From positions 1 through 64,000 of the forward strand of contig SADC01000464.1 of the NCBI GenBank assembly GCA_004194705.1: DNA of 64,000 bases. Reading direction: 5' to 3'. The position numbers were made by a program, and so were the translations under genes. Below the pieces are notes generated by a model. That model saw only the letters and a list, made by a program, of their open reading frames with translations. It was not told where the DNA came from and did no database searches. This DNA is from Ditylenchus dipsaci. Taxonomy: Eukaryota > Nematoda > Chromadorea > Rhabditida > Anguinidae. This document shows positions 11,720-25,400 of this stretch, in pieces. The first letter of the stretch is position 1, and every line of letters begins with the position of its first letter.

Positions 11720-12760
11720 GTGTAAGGACTCGCCCGAACCTTAAACCAGTATTTGTCCTAACCAGGGTTAGTGTTCATAGGGAACACAATAAGGGACAAT
11801 TGACCAGTATTATATTTGAATTCAAACTAGCTTTGGTTCCAACAAGAATTATTGCACCAGGAGCAGTCTGATAAAACTGGATCATATATTTTGGTTTAGT
11901 TGATGTCAAGCTGCTCAAGTTCTTCCTCCAGTAAGGTAGTTCTCGTAGTGTCCGTCGTGACTTTAGTTTGACCAGTCATAGTCATGACAAACCAGTTTCC
12001 ATACAGGCTCAATCCAGTAAGGTCCAGAAAGCTTTGAAGCTATGCTCAGCGCTGGCATTAAACCAGATATGATTTCAAAAGTTAAGGAATCATTTGACCA
12101 GGATTATAAACCAGACGTAGTCTCGTTCAAGTTGATCAATGACTTTGATGAGCCCGCTACGTATTTAACCAATGGTGCCTTGGTACTCTTCTACCGGTCC
12201 TGGTGATCAAATCAGAACTGGCATACCAGTTCCAAGGCTCGCCGTACCATGACGTCCATCGCCTCAAGCTCGCGCTCCCGCTGTGCCGGTGAAACAAGCA
12301 AGTCTCCTCGGGTGGTGCCTGCTGTGGTCAAGCCAGCTAAGGAATTCAGCGACCAGCCTCATGCTTTCAGCAATCGCCGTCAGTCGCAGCAACCAGTGAA
12401 TGATGGAATCCAATCCTCTCGTCAGCCGATGTCAATCCGGATGGCAAGAATGTGGAAGTCCAGATGTCCGCTCTAGCTGTTTCTCCAAAGTGCGACAACC
12501 AGTCCTCCGTCTTCATGCAGCGCAGTCAAGCAGTGGTGGATCAGTGCCCAATCTCAGCAGCCGATGCTAAATCCGGATGGTCTGAATGTGGGTGCCTCTA
12601 CTGTTCTCCAGCTGTGGTCGTCAAAGAAGCGGAACACATCAAGAATCTCTGTCTTCAGATCCTCTTGTACCAGCTTTGTCTTTGTGTTGTGCTGACCAGG
12701 TTATGGTCGCTGGTTTCTTCTAGCTTGCCACGGTGCACCAATAAATACCCAGTATGAGAA
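11720..12760 (+). CDS. Unrecognised coding-like region, Ser/Gln/Pro-rich
   Basis: GC content rises clearly above the surroundings and long open stretches appear with one-base frame changes. A readable block at 12040-12211 begins AMLSAGIKPDMISKVKES and continues through DFDEPATYLTNGALVLFY. Downstream is low-complexity, with an internal repeat: QPMSNPDGKNV then QPMLNPDGLNV, about 140 bases apart. AATAAA follows at 12739. I cannot name a family or fix the start and introns. It lies between two ends of the GCTGCAAAAA foldback family, so it may be cargo of that element. Confidence 0.4.
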
Positions 12761-12784
12761 ACTTAAATGTTCTTACTGCAGCAA

Positions 12785-13125
12785 GGAAAGCTTTGCCCAT
12801 TTAAAAAGGGGAAAGCCATTTAGGTTGAAAAAGTGGCTTAGGTGCGCAGTGCGTAAACGTTTGCTTTTTTTGGCCCAAAATGGCGTTGCAGGTTTGATCT
12901 TACGTGGTGCATGCTATTTATTTGGCTTGTTTGACCAGTTCGAGGGGTAATTCGGTCGCTGATTCGAATCTGGCGTCAAAAAGTCTAATTACTTCTAAAA
13001 CTGGTCAAACAAGCCAAAATAAATAGCGTGCCACCAGGTGGGATCAAACCTGCAACACCTATTGGTCCAAAAAACGCAAACGCTTACACATTGCGGCATG
13101 GGGCCACTTTTCAAACATAAATGGC
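12785..13125. repeat. Palindrome with tRNA-like arms
   Basis: Inverted arms at 12800-12940 and 12995-13125 share GGCTTGTTTGACCAG and AATAGC. Each arm holds a tRNA-like segment with an A-box-like GTGGCTTAGGTGCGCAGT and a B-box-like CAGGTTTGATC (plus strand in the left arm, minus in the right). Confidence 0.55.
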
Positions 13126-13144
13126 TTTTCCCCTTCCTTTAAAA

Positions 13145-13335
13145 CCCTTTTAGCAGCGACTGTACAAAATTTGAATTGGCGGGAGACACTTCTCTTTCGT
13201 CTTGCACTGTACTTTTGGAGTTATGGCTAACGACTCGAAAGAGTAAAGTTTGAGACGAAAGAGAATTGTCCCCCGCCAATTCGAATTTTGCAGATGTCGC
13301 TCCGCGCAAAAACCATGCTCCTTTAGGGGTGTTTT
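13145..13335. repeat. Small palindrome, GACACTTCTCTTTCG type
   Basis: Arms share AATTGGCGGGGGACA-type sequence and TCTCTTTCGTC, and the right end reads CCATGCTCCTTTA. It resembles 59607-59798 in sequence and layout and probably belongs to the TTAA family. Confidence 0.55.
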
Positions 13336-13374
13336 CAATTTCAGCCTTTTAAAAAATAATAATGTCATTCTAAA

Positions 13375-13540
13375 ATTCTGGGTCCGCGACAATTCGCCTC
13401 CGGACAATTTGCCCCGGGACAATTCGCCTCCCGGCCGATTCGCCTCCCAGGACAATTCGCCTCCAGGGACAATTCGCCTCCAGGACAATTCGCCTCCGGG
13501 ACAATTCGCCTCCCGGGACAATGCGCCTCCGGTACAAAAA
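13375..13540. repeat. Short tandem array of GACAATTCGCCTCC
   Basis: About nine imperfect copies of a 14-17 base word. It is open on both strands, which explains the mirrored reading frames. From 13540 to 13975 I see only the phrase GGTCCACAC in short repeats and no gene. Confidence 0.75.
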
Positions 13541-15354
13541 GTAGTAGAAGTAATCTTTGAAAAGTCACAGTCACTATACACATTCAAACCCTTATTTCGA
13601 CGTGAAATTGTGTGGTAAATCCTGTTTAATAGGACGAAACTGCGATTTCACCCAGCCGAACCCCAAACCCAGGGTAGGTACCTTCTGGTCAGGTGTATGT
13701 TCACGTGGATGGCCTGAAATTTGAAAAAAAAAATTAAATCGAAAACCAACCATGCTATCAAATGTAAAATCATGTGGTGATCAGGTTTGGATATATCAAA
13801 AATTTTGAGTTCACTGAACGATCCCACAATTAGAGGTAGAGGTATTAGAGGTAGTAGTATCCTCGTCCAGGTGTATATTCATTACGGGCGTTAAGCGAAT
13901 CGATCCACACCAAACTGATCCATACAAATTGGTCCACATACAAAATGGTCCACACTTTTCAAATCGTACATTTTGAAAAATTTTGTAGTCTGAACCGACC
14001 GAACCAAGTGGTCGTCATTTGGAGCAAATTTTTTTTTATTTTGGGTTCCAAAACCTATTTTCTGGACTAACTCGGGAATGCTGAAGATGGTTTGATAGTG
14101 GTGAAATGCCGTTTTGTAAGCTATTTTCTAGTTTTGGCAAGTTCAATTATTTCCCAATAACTAAAAAATACCATACAAAACCTTCTTTTACTATTATTGA
14201 ACCATCTTCAGCATGCCCAAATTGGTCTAGAAAACAGGTTTCGGAATATGAAAAACGTAAAAAAGTTTTGCACCAAATTGACGACCACCTGATTTTGTTG
14301 TACTCAGGTAGTGTAGTGGTACCCGGATAGTAATATTTCGTCTTGTAAAGAACTTTTAAAAATTTATGATCCAACTTTAATTCTACTGGACAATCCATAT
14401 CTTCGATTTTTCTCCTCTGAAAAAATTTATTTGGTGTCATTTTATCAGCACAGCATTTTAATATAATATACTTTATTAATAACTAAAAAACTTGACCAGT
14501 ATATTTGAGACAACAATGAACTAGAAACGAAACTTTTTTTCAAACTGTTGCTACTGAAATTTTCCAATCAAAAAGAAGAGAGTTGGTTTTTGGCTAGGAG
14601 ATCACATATTTTAGCACCAAACAAATAATTTTACATTTTAAAATTTTAACCGCTAATTTACATTTTTCACGGAAAAGGAAGTTAGTATCAGTTTTTTTCC
14701 ATTTTATAATAAATTTTATAAAAAAAACTATCTAGTTTAAATTCACTATTCAATAATTTTCGAAATTGTGGTTGAGTAAAGAACCTTTCATCGATTTTTT
14801 TAAATCTCATGAATTTAGCTGATAGCTAGTTAGAGAGTCTGAGATCTAGTTCTACCAGGTTATGAAAAAAATGAATTAAAACTAAGTAGAGCATTTTAAA
14901 TCCAAAAAAGATGTTGAAATTTAGTTACAGCCTTTTAAAAAAATGTACGTTTTTGGAAATGTTTCCACACCTGCACTGCTGAAATTAAAAAATCGAAAAC
15001 CTGACACTAATTTTCCTTAATCCGTCTAATAATTAAAAATTTAAAGACTGAGAATTGAATAACTGCAATAAGCACACGCACGTGCCAACAAACTATTTAC
15101 AATTAAAAATGTTAAATTTATAGACAACCCGTTTGATGATAGTGGAAAAAGTTGGTCAATTGCTGATTGTGGCAGCAGAGTTGGGTGACTGTGGATCCTG
15201 TGGTGTGGTTTTTATGTTGCTGTAGTATCTTGAGCAAGAAGTTGCGCACTTGTCTTCGACTAAAAAAAGTTTTCAGTTGTTCAAAAAAAAATAAAGCTAC
15301 TCGACATTTAAAATTTGGGTAATCTCATGCATATTTAGGTATCAGTTCGGTACA

Positions 15355-15690
15355 AAAATTTCGGGGCGTAATCGTTTTGCCAATGAGGTAATATAGCCAA
15401 TGGCATCTTTTTGCTAATGAGATACTTCGTCAATGGTATGTTTTCGCCTGGTATGTTCTTTTCCAAGTACTCTCATTCATTGTCACGCAAATCACCACTA
15501 TTTTTGTAGCTCATCTCACTGGCTACAAAATGAGTGGTCATTTGCCTGACAAGGGAATGAGAGTACTTGAGAAAAGAAGCTATTGGCGAAAACATACATT
15601 GGCAAAAGATCTCATTGGCGAAAAGATGCCATTGGCAAAAGATTTCATTGGCAAAACTTTCATTTTGTAACGATTACGCCCCAATTTCGA
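15355..15690. repeat. Inverted repeat of ATTGGC(A/G)AAAGAT words
   Basis: The ends are GGGGCGTAATCGTTTTGCCAA and the complement of GTTACGATTACGCCCC. The arms iterate CCAATGGCATCTTTT-type words and the centre reads GTAGCTCATCTCACTGGCTAC. The same structure is in copy 2 at about 19145-19465. C-rich CCACCCCC and GACGCTATTGGAATATAC follow. Confidence 0.75.
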
Positions 15691-15894
15691 GCAATCCAGC
15701 TCTCTAATCAAATTTATGATCTTTTTGGTGTCAAACTTTTTCGACGCTATTGGAATATACCCACCCCCAAAATGGAGTACTGGAATATACACTTCCCGCT
15801 CCCCAAACCGACTTTTTTAGGAGTGGTGAAAAACCATTTTTAAGTCAAAATTTGCCATAAAAAGCTAGAAAAGCAATTTAAAGCTGATTTTCTG

Positions 15895-17215
15895 TAATTT
15901 TGACCAGTTCCTTATTTAATTTGTTACCTCAAATCTCGACCCCATTTTTAATAATTTTTTCTTGTAGAGTATGTTTTTTATGATTAGATGGAATTACAAT
16001 ATATTACCTTTGTAATTTTCATGAAGTTCATGGAGCAACGGGCTCATGAATGTGGACACTGCTTGAAATTGTGCTTTCTTCTATTTTTGCCTAGATCTCG
16101 ATCGCTAGACATTATGCATATTATAAAATAAAAACATAAGAAATTGTGTTAAGACAAAATAATTATTTTTGGAACTATGAATTTTGACAAATTTTGTGAT
16201 TTTTCTCAGGAAGAAAAGCCTTTCGCAAACTTTTTGATTAAGATTCAGAAAACTCAACAAGTTCTGTATCCGATAGTCAAAAATTGAAAAAAAAGACAGA
16301 CGCCAGGAAGTTACAAGCATTTTTATGCACATAATCATCAGAATTTCGAGAAGTTTTTAACATAAATTTTTTTCCTATGCACAAAACCTGGAATTCTGTC
16401 GTGATCGTGATCAGCGTACCCGATTTGCTTAAAAAACTACTTTCAGAAGTACAAGTTGGCTAGCATATTTCAAACTCCCTCACGACGATAAAATAAAATT
16501 CGAGTAAGTCAGTACCTGGTAATTCAAATATTTATTGTCTTCAGAGGAATTCGATATATGCTGGCCAACTTGTACTTCTAATAGTAGTTTTATAAGCAAA
16601 TCGGTACGTTGATTACGATTTCAGTGTAAGAATTTCAAGTTTTGTGCGCATGAAAAAAGTTTACCTTAAAATTTTTTCGAAATTTTGATGAGTTTGTTTA
16701 TAAAAATGCTTGTAACTTCCTATGGTCCGTCTTTTATTCAAAAATTTCGACTATCTGATGCAGAATTTTATGAGCTTTCTGATCTGTAATCGAAAACTTT
16801 GCGGGCCTTTCTTTCTGAAAAAATCACAAAATTTCTTAAAATTCATAGTTTAGAAATGGCTTTTTTGTCTTAAAATGCTTTTTCTCAAATCACTGAAGCG
16901 TTCGAAAAATTAATTCAGGATAATTTAATCCATCAGAAAGATAGAGCTTCTAATCCTGCATCGAACGACATTGATTTTTTTATATAAACAATGCATAGTT
17001 ACCGAGATCTAAGCAAAAATAGATAAAAGTTATTTTAAGCACTGCTGCTGCATTGACGAGCAAAACCGCTCCATGAACTTCCATGAAAATTACAAAGGTA
17101 ATACTCGTAACTCCACCTGAAAAAACATGCTCTACAAGAAAAAAATATTGAAAATGGGGTCAATATTTTGAGGTAACAACCAGTGGTCCAGAATTACAGA
17201 AACAACTTTTAAATA
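15895..17215. repeat. Long inverted repeat, arms about 600 bp, diverged
   Basis: The left arm (15895-16470) is mirrored at 16540-17215; both contain ACAAGTTGGC(T/C)AGCATAT-type inner ends and GACCCCATTTT outer ends. The arms differ by substitutions as well as indels, so the element is older than the tandem duplication. The second copy is at about 19680-21000. Confidence 0.75.
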
Positions 17216-17776
17216 GGGACATAGGGCTGTATAGGGAGAGAAGGGACTAAAATAGGGGCCACTTCAGAGGGACACTTTAAGGTTTTCAAACCTTTTTAGC
17301 CGGCGGCTCAGGGATGCCTCTTTTTTAATAGATTTTTACATTTTTATAAAAAAATCGCGGAAGAAAGTAAGAATGGCAGAAAAAAAAGTTCCAGAAAAGT
17401 TGAATTAGGCCTTGAGTTGAACTGGCCAAAATTTGGCCAATCGAAGCGGTAAAAGTACTTTTGGCGCCAATTCAAAAACTGAAACTATTTAGGGACGAGT
17501 GTTTGAATTTTTTTTAACAATTTTGTGAATAATTTCAATAAAATCACAAAAATAATTAAAAATACAATTTCGAGCGCTACTTCACACCTTTGGACGTAAC
17601 TGAGCTCTGTTTTTCACACTTCGCGCATCTAACATGCGAAATGCCTACCTTTTCAAAAATTCGTCTTCTAACACATTTTTATTGTGGCTGATTATTTTTT
17701 ACACTAATTTTCGTCTAAAAAATAACGTCGTGATCAACAGAAAGATACTAAGGAAAGCGATAAATAGACAAAAAAA

Positions 17777-20700
17777 ATTTGTAGTCTGAACCGACCGAAC
17801 AAGTGGTCGTCCATTTGGAGCAATTTTTTTTTACTTTTTGGGTTCCAAAACTATTTTCTGGACTAACTCGGAATGCTGAAGATGGTTTGATAGTGGTGAA
17901 ATGCCGTTTTGTAAGCTATTTTCTAGTTTTGCAAGTTCAATTATTTCCAATAACTAAAAATACCATACAAAACCTTCTTTTACTATTATTGAACCATCTT
18001 CAGCATGCCCAAATTGGTCTAGAAAACAGGTTCGGAATATGAAAACGTAAAAAAGTTTTGCACAAATTGACGACCACCTGATTTTGTTGACTCAGGTAGT
18101 GTAGTGGTACCCGGATAGTAATATTTCGTCTTGTAAAGAACTTTTAAAATTTATGATCCAACTTTAATTCTACTGGACAATCCATATCTTCGATTTTTCT
18201 CCTCTGAAAAAATTATTTGGTGTCATTTTATCAGCACAGCAATTTAATATAATATACTTTATTAATAACTAAAAAACTTGACCAGTATATTTGAGACAAC
18301 AATGAACTAGAACGAAAATTTTTTCAAACTGTTGCTACTAAATTTTCCAATCAAAAAGGAAGAGAGTTGGTTTTGGCTAGGAGATCACATATTTTAGCAC
18401 CAAACAAATAATTTTACATTTTAAAATTTTACCGCTAATTTTACATTTTTCACGGAAAAAGGAAGTTAGTATCAGTTTTTTGCCCATTTATAATAAATTT
18501 TATAAAAAAACTATCTAGTATTTAAATTCACTATTCAAGTAATTTTTCGAAATTGTGGTTGAGTAAAGACCTTTTCATCGATTTTTTAATCTCATGAATT
18601 TAGCTGATAGCTAGTTAGAGAGTCTGAGATCTAGTTCTACCAGGTTATATGAAAAAAAATGAATTAAAACTAAGTAGAGCAATTTTAAAATCCAAAAAGA
18701 TGTTGAAATTTAGTTACAGCCTTTTAAAAAAAATGTACGTTTTTGGAAATGTTTCCACACCTGCACTGCTGAAATTAAAAAATCGAAAACCTGACACTAA
18801 TTTTCCTTAATCCGTCTAATAATTAAAAATTTAAAGACTGAGAATTGAATAACTGCAATAAAGCACACGCACGTGCCAAACAACTATTTACATTAAAATG
18901 TTAAATTATAGACAACCCGTTTGATGATAGTGGAAAAAAGTTGGTCAATTGCTGATTGTGGCAGCAGAGTTGGGTGAACTGTGGATCCTGTGGTGTGGTT
19001 TTATGTTGCTGTAGTATCTGAGCAAGAAGTTGCGCACTTGTCTTCGACTAAAAAAGTTTTCAGTTGTTCAAAAAAAATAAAGCTACCTCGAATTTAAAAT
19101 TTGGGTAATCTCATGCATATTTAGGGTATCAGTTCGGTACAAAATTTCGGGGGCGTAATCGTTTTGCCAATGAGGTAATATAGCCAATGGCATCTTTTTG
19201 CTAATGAGATTACTTCGTCAATGGTATGTTTTCGCCTGGTATGTTCTTTTCCCAAGTACTCTCATTCCATTTGTCACGCAATCACCACTATTTTTGTAGC
19301 TCATCTCACTGGCTACAAAATGAGTGGTCATTTGCCTGACAAGGGAATGAGATTGAGAAAAGAAGCTATTGGCGAAAACATACCATTGGCAAAGATCTCA
19401 TTGGCGAAAAGATGCCATTGGCAAAAGATTTCATTTGGCAAAACTTTCATTTGTACGATTACGCCCAATTTCGAGCAATCCAGCTCTCTAATCAAATTTT
19501 TATGATCTAAATTTTGGTGTCAAAACTTTTTCGACGCTATTGGAATATACCCCCACCCCCAAAAAATGGAGCTACTGGAATATACACCTTCCCGCTTCCC
19601 CAAACCGACTTTTTTAGGAGTGGTGAAAACCATTTTTAAGTCAAAATTTTGCCATAAAAAAGCTAGAAAAGCAATTAAAGCTGATTTTCTGTAATTTTTG
19701 ACCAGTTCCTTATTTAATTTGTTACCTCAAAATCTCGACCCCATTTTAATAATTTTTTCTGTAGAGTATGTTTTTTTATGATTAGATGGAATTACAATAT
19801 TACCTTTGTAATTTTCATGGAAGTTCATGGAGCAACGGGCTCATGAATGTGGACACTGCTTGAAATTGTGCTTTCTTCTATTTTTGCCTAGATCTCGATC
19901 GCTAGACATTATGCATATTATAAAAATAAAAACATAAGAAATTGTGTTAAGACAAATAATTATTTTTGGAACTATGAATTTTGACAAATTTTGTGATTTT
20001 TCTCAGGAAGAAAAGCCTTCGCAAACTTTTTGATTAAGAATTCAGAAACTCAACAAGTTCTGTATCCGATAGTCAAAAATTGAAAAAAAGACAGACGCCA
20101 GGAAGTTACAAGCATTTTTATGCACATAATCATCAGAATTTCGAGAAGTTTTTAACATAAATTTTTTCCTATGCACAAAACCTGGAATTCTGTCGTGATC
20201 GTGATCAGCGTACCGATTTGCTTAAAAAACTACTTTCAGAAGTACAGTTGGCTAGCATATTTCAAACTCCCCTCACGACGATAAATAAAATTCGAGTAAG
20301 TCAGTACCTGGTAATTCAAATATTTATTGTCTTCAGAGGAATTCGATATATGCTGGCCAACTTGTACTTCTAATAGTAGTTTTATAAGCAAATCGGGTAC
20401 GTTGATTACGATTTCAGTGTAAGAATTTCAAGTTTTGTGCGCATGAAAAAAGTTTTACCTTAAAATTTTTTCGAAATTTGATGAGTTTGTTTATAAAAAT
20501 GCTTGTAACTTCCTATGGTCCGTCTTTTATTCAAAAATTTTCGACTATCTGATGCAGAATTTTATGAGCTTTCTGAATCTGTAATCGAAAACTTTGCGGG
20601 GCCTTTCTTTCTGAAAAAAATCACAAAATTTCTTAAAATTCATAGTTCTAGAAATGGTTTTTTGTCTTAAAATGCTTTTTTCTCAAAATCACTGAAGCGT

Positions 20701-21562
20701 TCGAAAAATTAATTCAGGATAATTTAATCCATCAGAAGATAGAGCTTCTAATCCTGCATCGAACGACATTGATTTTTTATATAAACAATGCATAGTTACC
20801 GAGATCTAAGCAAAAATAGATAAAAAGTTATTTTAAGCACTGCCTGCATTGACGAGCAAACGCTCCATGAACTTCCATGAAATTACAAAGGTAATACTCG
20901 TAACTCCACCTGAAAAACATGCTCTACAAGAAAAAATATTGAAAATGGGGTCAATATTTTGAGGTAACAACCAGTGGTCCAGAATTACAGAAAACAACTT
21001 TTAAATAGGGACATAGGGCTGTATAGGGAGGAGAAGGGACTAAAATAGGGCCACTTCAGAGGACACTTTAAGGTTTTTCAAACCTTTTTAGCCGGCGGCT
21101 CAGGGATGCCTCTTTTTAATAGATTTTTACATTTTTAAAAAAAAATCGCGGAAGAAAGTAAGAATGGCAGAAAAAAAGTTCCAGAAAAGTTGAATTAGGC
21201 CTTGAGTTGAACTGGCAAAATTTGGCCAATCGAAGCGGTAAAAGTACTTTTGGCGCCAATTCAAAACTGAAACTATTTTAGGACGAGTGTTTGAATTTTT
21301 TTAACAATTTTGTGAATAATTCAATAAAATCACAAAAATAATTAAAAAATACAATTTCGAGCGCTACTTCACACCTTTTGGACGTAACTGAGCTCTGTTT
21401 TTCACACTTCGCGCATCTAACATGCGAAATGCCTACCTTTTCAAAAATCGTCTTCTAACACATTTTTTATTGTGGCTTGATTTTTTTACACTAATTTTCG
21501 TCTAAAAAATAACGTCGTGATCAACAGAAAAGATACTAAGGAAAAGCGATAAATAGACAAAA
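17777..21562 (+). repeat. 3.8-kb tandem duplication, copy 2
   Basis: It follows copy 1 head to tail and aligns along its whole length. Differences are nearly all one-base length changes in homopolymers or doublets; substitutions are rare. See findings for the assembly interpretation. Confidence 0.9.
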
Positions 21563-22400
21563 AATAATTTTGTTTCAGTTTTTAAAAATTACCGCATTGA
21601 GCCGGTTGAAATTCTTGGTTTACTAAATCGAATAAAGTTACAAAATCGAGTCATAGGAAATTGCCAAAATTACAACTTTTGGTTAAATTTTTAGCAATTT
21701 TCGTTTATCTCATCTTCTGTCGTTTGCGCACTAAAATGTTTGCAAACTTTTTCTCTATCTTCTGGAAAAAAATGTCTTAACGTGGCCAATTAGTCTTATT
21801 TTTGATCAAATTTATAACTGGCCAAAATATGGCCAACCGGCGTAAGAGGGTTAAGGGGCCCACTGGCAAAAAATAAAGATGTTGAACATAGTATTGAATA
21901 CTGGGCCTACCGCATAAATGAACTCTGGTATGCATGCTTTTAATGCATCCAGTCACTTTTGAGTGATTTGTGTCTAAGGTATGGGGCGCAGGGGGCTTGA
22001 TGGGTTAGAGATGACATAATTCCGACCAAGACTCTTGATCATAAAATGCATATAGAGTCTATTTTGCCACGGCCCGAGTGAAGAACATGGTAAAAGAGCC
22101 TAAAATAGGCATTACCTTCAAAAAAATTTGACCAAAAAGTGCCCCTTGTTATTTCCTTCCCTGGTTGATATATTCCAGTAGGTCCGTATTTGGGAGGGGG
22201 GGGTGTTGTGTTTGGTGTGTTTTTCCAGCAGCGCTAACTTTTCTATTCTTTCCTTTTTCAAAAAATTCGAAACGTTTTGGCCGAAAAAATCCGCATTACC
22301 CAAAATGCGTCAAAAATTGAGGTAAAAAATGTCGGACACTAGGCGGAAACGAACTTTTTGGGGTGTCCTTATTGGGAGCGTAGACTGTAGTTTTTTCAAT
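21563..22400. repeat. Spacer with CTACCGCATAAA-type and pogo-like repeats
   Basis: Bases 21900-22110 belong to a family with CTCTGGTATGCATGCTTTT and TGTGTCTAAGGTATGGG, also at 28396-28600, 36443-36700 and 52803-52960. Bases 22310-22395 match the right end of the pogo-like element (AACGAACTTTTTGGGGTGTC). No gene seen. Confidence 0.6.
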
Positions 22401-25400
22401 CATCCACATTTTAAAAAAACCTGAAATGGCCTCCAGCATGGCATGAAGGACACAGGAACAGTGGCGGAAATTGATATTTGAGAAACTGAGGGTCTTCAGT
22501 AATGTCACCATGCAATCTGTTGTTGACTATGTTGTGGGCACGCCAAAGATACATCACCTTGATCCGTTTGATATTAAAAAATATAAAGACTAATAATTTA
22601 ACTCACCATGTCGTGGATATGTCTCACCTAAATTTTATGACTTTTTACTTTTAAAAATGTAACTAATCATTTGTACATACCCTTTGCTCGTTAAGTGGAA
22701 AAATTTCGGTAGTCATCTGCATGAAGTGGTTTTTGCAATCCACACACCCAAAAAGGAGTTAACCCAGCCTGGATGGCCTGTAATGGCTGCAGAGGATTGA
22801 TCTTGCGGGCTGCAATACTAGCAATAGATAAAAGTAATTTATTCCTTTTCCGGAATTGACAAAATTACCCAACAAACTTACTTTCGAATTCTCCTTCTTC
22901 CAAAACTTTATTTATTTTTATCTAAATTAAATTTCCTCGTTGTAGTACTTGTGTGCCGTAGAATTATTTTTTGCGTGCTAGATTGCACGTTCCTCTCTCT
23001 TCAAACTTTTTTAATATTTATATACCGTATCTTCTTTAATAAACGCCAGTTTACAGTCTTCACAAGAATTAAGATTTCTGGTATATCACGCCTACATTTA
23101 AAGTTTTTTTCATTTCTGACTTTAGGGGGGTAATCTTGGGATTTTGCACATCTTGAATGAATAGTAGCCCCAAAAACACCTAGATCTGCACATGCTTAGT
23201 TGGAAAGCGCACCATCCTGACTCAGGATGATCACGCACCATCCAGGCGATTTTGCGGTTTTCGCTTGACGGTGCATAAATACCCAATCCCCCTAAAGTCT
23301 GAAATTTAAAAAGAAAGTTCAAGTGGGGCGTGTTATATGATCTTCCTGGTATCCAAGCAGACTGCCTGGACCGAATAATTTATTATTGGTAGCCGAGATC
23401 CATGATTTGCCGGACAACAAATCAGACCCCTTCAGAGCGCCGGTCTATTATGGTTCCTGTGCAAAAATTTAGCAAAAATACGAGAACTCTTTTGACGCAA
23501 AATAACTAAACAAAATAAGTGTTACTCACTTTTTATGGTGTCCATGTAGGCATGCACTGTTAAGGTGTGAAACGAGGTCCACAGACCGCAGGTATACCGC
23601 GAAACTCCACAGAACTACCTTTGCAATGCTGCCAGCTGGCGTTCACTGGGAAGGGTAATTATAGACTCTCTGCAATTAATTAAACAAATATTAGATTCGA
23701 TAAAAGATCGGCTGCAATTTATAGAAGTCCCCGGATTTTTTTTTAAAGGCTCTAACTGAATTCCCACCTCAAAGGACTGAATTTCCCCCTCTAATTTACT
23801 TTTTTCACCCTCAAATTTTATATTGCCATTTTTCTTTGAATTTTTGTTATCCTTTTTTTTTGTGTTTTCTTGGAGCACTGGATTTTGGCTTTCTAATGTG
23901 CTATCAAAACTCTGCTAAGTATTTAATAAATCTAAATATCAAGAGGTTTCAAAAAGAGAAACCCCGAAAATGCCTCTCCAGCTGTTTTTAAAAGGTTAAT
24001 CATTTTTTTTGTAGCAAAAATACTTTTTTTGTTGCTAATTTACTCTTTTTGTGGCTAATTTTCAGTTCTCCTGGGTTTATTAAATTTTCTTATTTTTTAG
24101 ATTTAGATTCTATCTTTTTTAGATCGATTTAACGACACACTTGGCTGATACAAACTGCCAAAGTGGCGCTCGATTTAACGACAGTGTGCGAAAATTTGCA
24201 ATTAACGCACATGACAGTTGTGGACTGTAGCTTAATGTAGCTTAATGAATGCCGATCTGCTTTATTAATCTTCATATCTTATGGCATGTTTTCACTGAAG
24301 CCTGTAACATCTACCTGGATAACAAGAAAACAAGTTGTCAATTGGTATATATTGGTCAAGACTCAAGGTAAGATAATTCCTAGAAAGGGTAAAGTAAAGG
24401 TAGCTGAGCGTACGAAAACAGCTCAAATCACTGAGAAGCAGTGCAAATTCTTGCAATAAACATGCTCCTTTTGCTCCATGCTCCTTACTGTAAGTGGCTC
24501 AAAACTACCGAAATTTTGGTTGGAGACCGTAGAGTACGGTCCTACACAGAAGCGTGAAAAAAAATGAGTCGAAAAAAGAGTATTTTAGTCGGAGAAAAAA
24601 GTGTTTTAGTCGTAAATGACATCGAATCTTTTAAATAATGCAATAAAATGATACTATTCATTAGATACTAGTCGCAGGCTAACTGATGGTGTAATGACTT
24701 TGAGAAAAAGTTGAAAAATTCAAGCTAATTAGACAAAACCGAAATTTGCACCAAAAGCTATATCCAATCAAAATCAGCACCAGCCTACGATTTTGAAGGC
24801 CTATTCTGTCTTTATGCGAAATGAAATACCTCGACACTCTCAAACTGATGTTGCCATTCCATTGCAGAAATACTACCCTTTTTCTGCTCCAACAATTGCT
24901 TTAAGTGGCCGAACAAAAGTTTAGCTCGCTCACTTTTTTTCAGCACCTGCAAACAATATTAGTAATTTTATGTCTTTTGTAGGTAGTGTCAAAGTCTTTG
25001 GCTTAGGCAAGAGTAGGCCAGCGTATGTTAGGACGGACTATAATGTATTCTCTGACTACAAAAAATTTATAAAAAAGATTTAGAGTCCGTCTTAACATAC
25101 GTTGGCCTACCCTTGCCTTAGCCTAAGCCCAATACTTTACCTAGCACCCACCCCCCCCCCCCCCCCCCCGAACATAAGTACGCCAGATGCTTAATCTATG
25201 TGATGGAACCAATTATCATTCAAATGCGCAAAATAAGCAATGTTATTTTTGGTGACCCAGCGACCACTTTTCATGGATGTACAAAGCCCCCGCCCCCCAG
25301 AAAAACCACTAAACACCAGAGGGCCGCTAGACCACTTGGATTTTTTTTTGAAGTGTAGGGTTTTTTCCGGGACACCCTGCACGATTATTCGAAAGCATGG

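Larger units (their letters stand above)
13976..17776 (+). repeat. 3.8-kb tandem duplication, copy 1
   Basis: The copy starts near TTTGTAGTCTGAACCGACCG and ends near GATAAATAGACAAAAA. Nothing inside looks like a gene. It contains a CCAAGTGG..CATCTTCAGCATG palindrome (13980-14330, a relative of 37870-38130), an inverted repeat at 15355-15690 and a long one at 15895-17215. Confidence 0.9.

Noticed and set aside
13250..13618. Overlapping open frames on both strands at the GACAATTCGCCTCC array
   Set aside because: A short in-phase tandem repeat stays open in several frames; no splice sites, start context or family resemblance.
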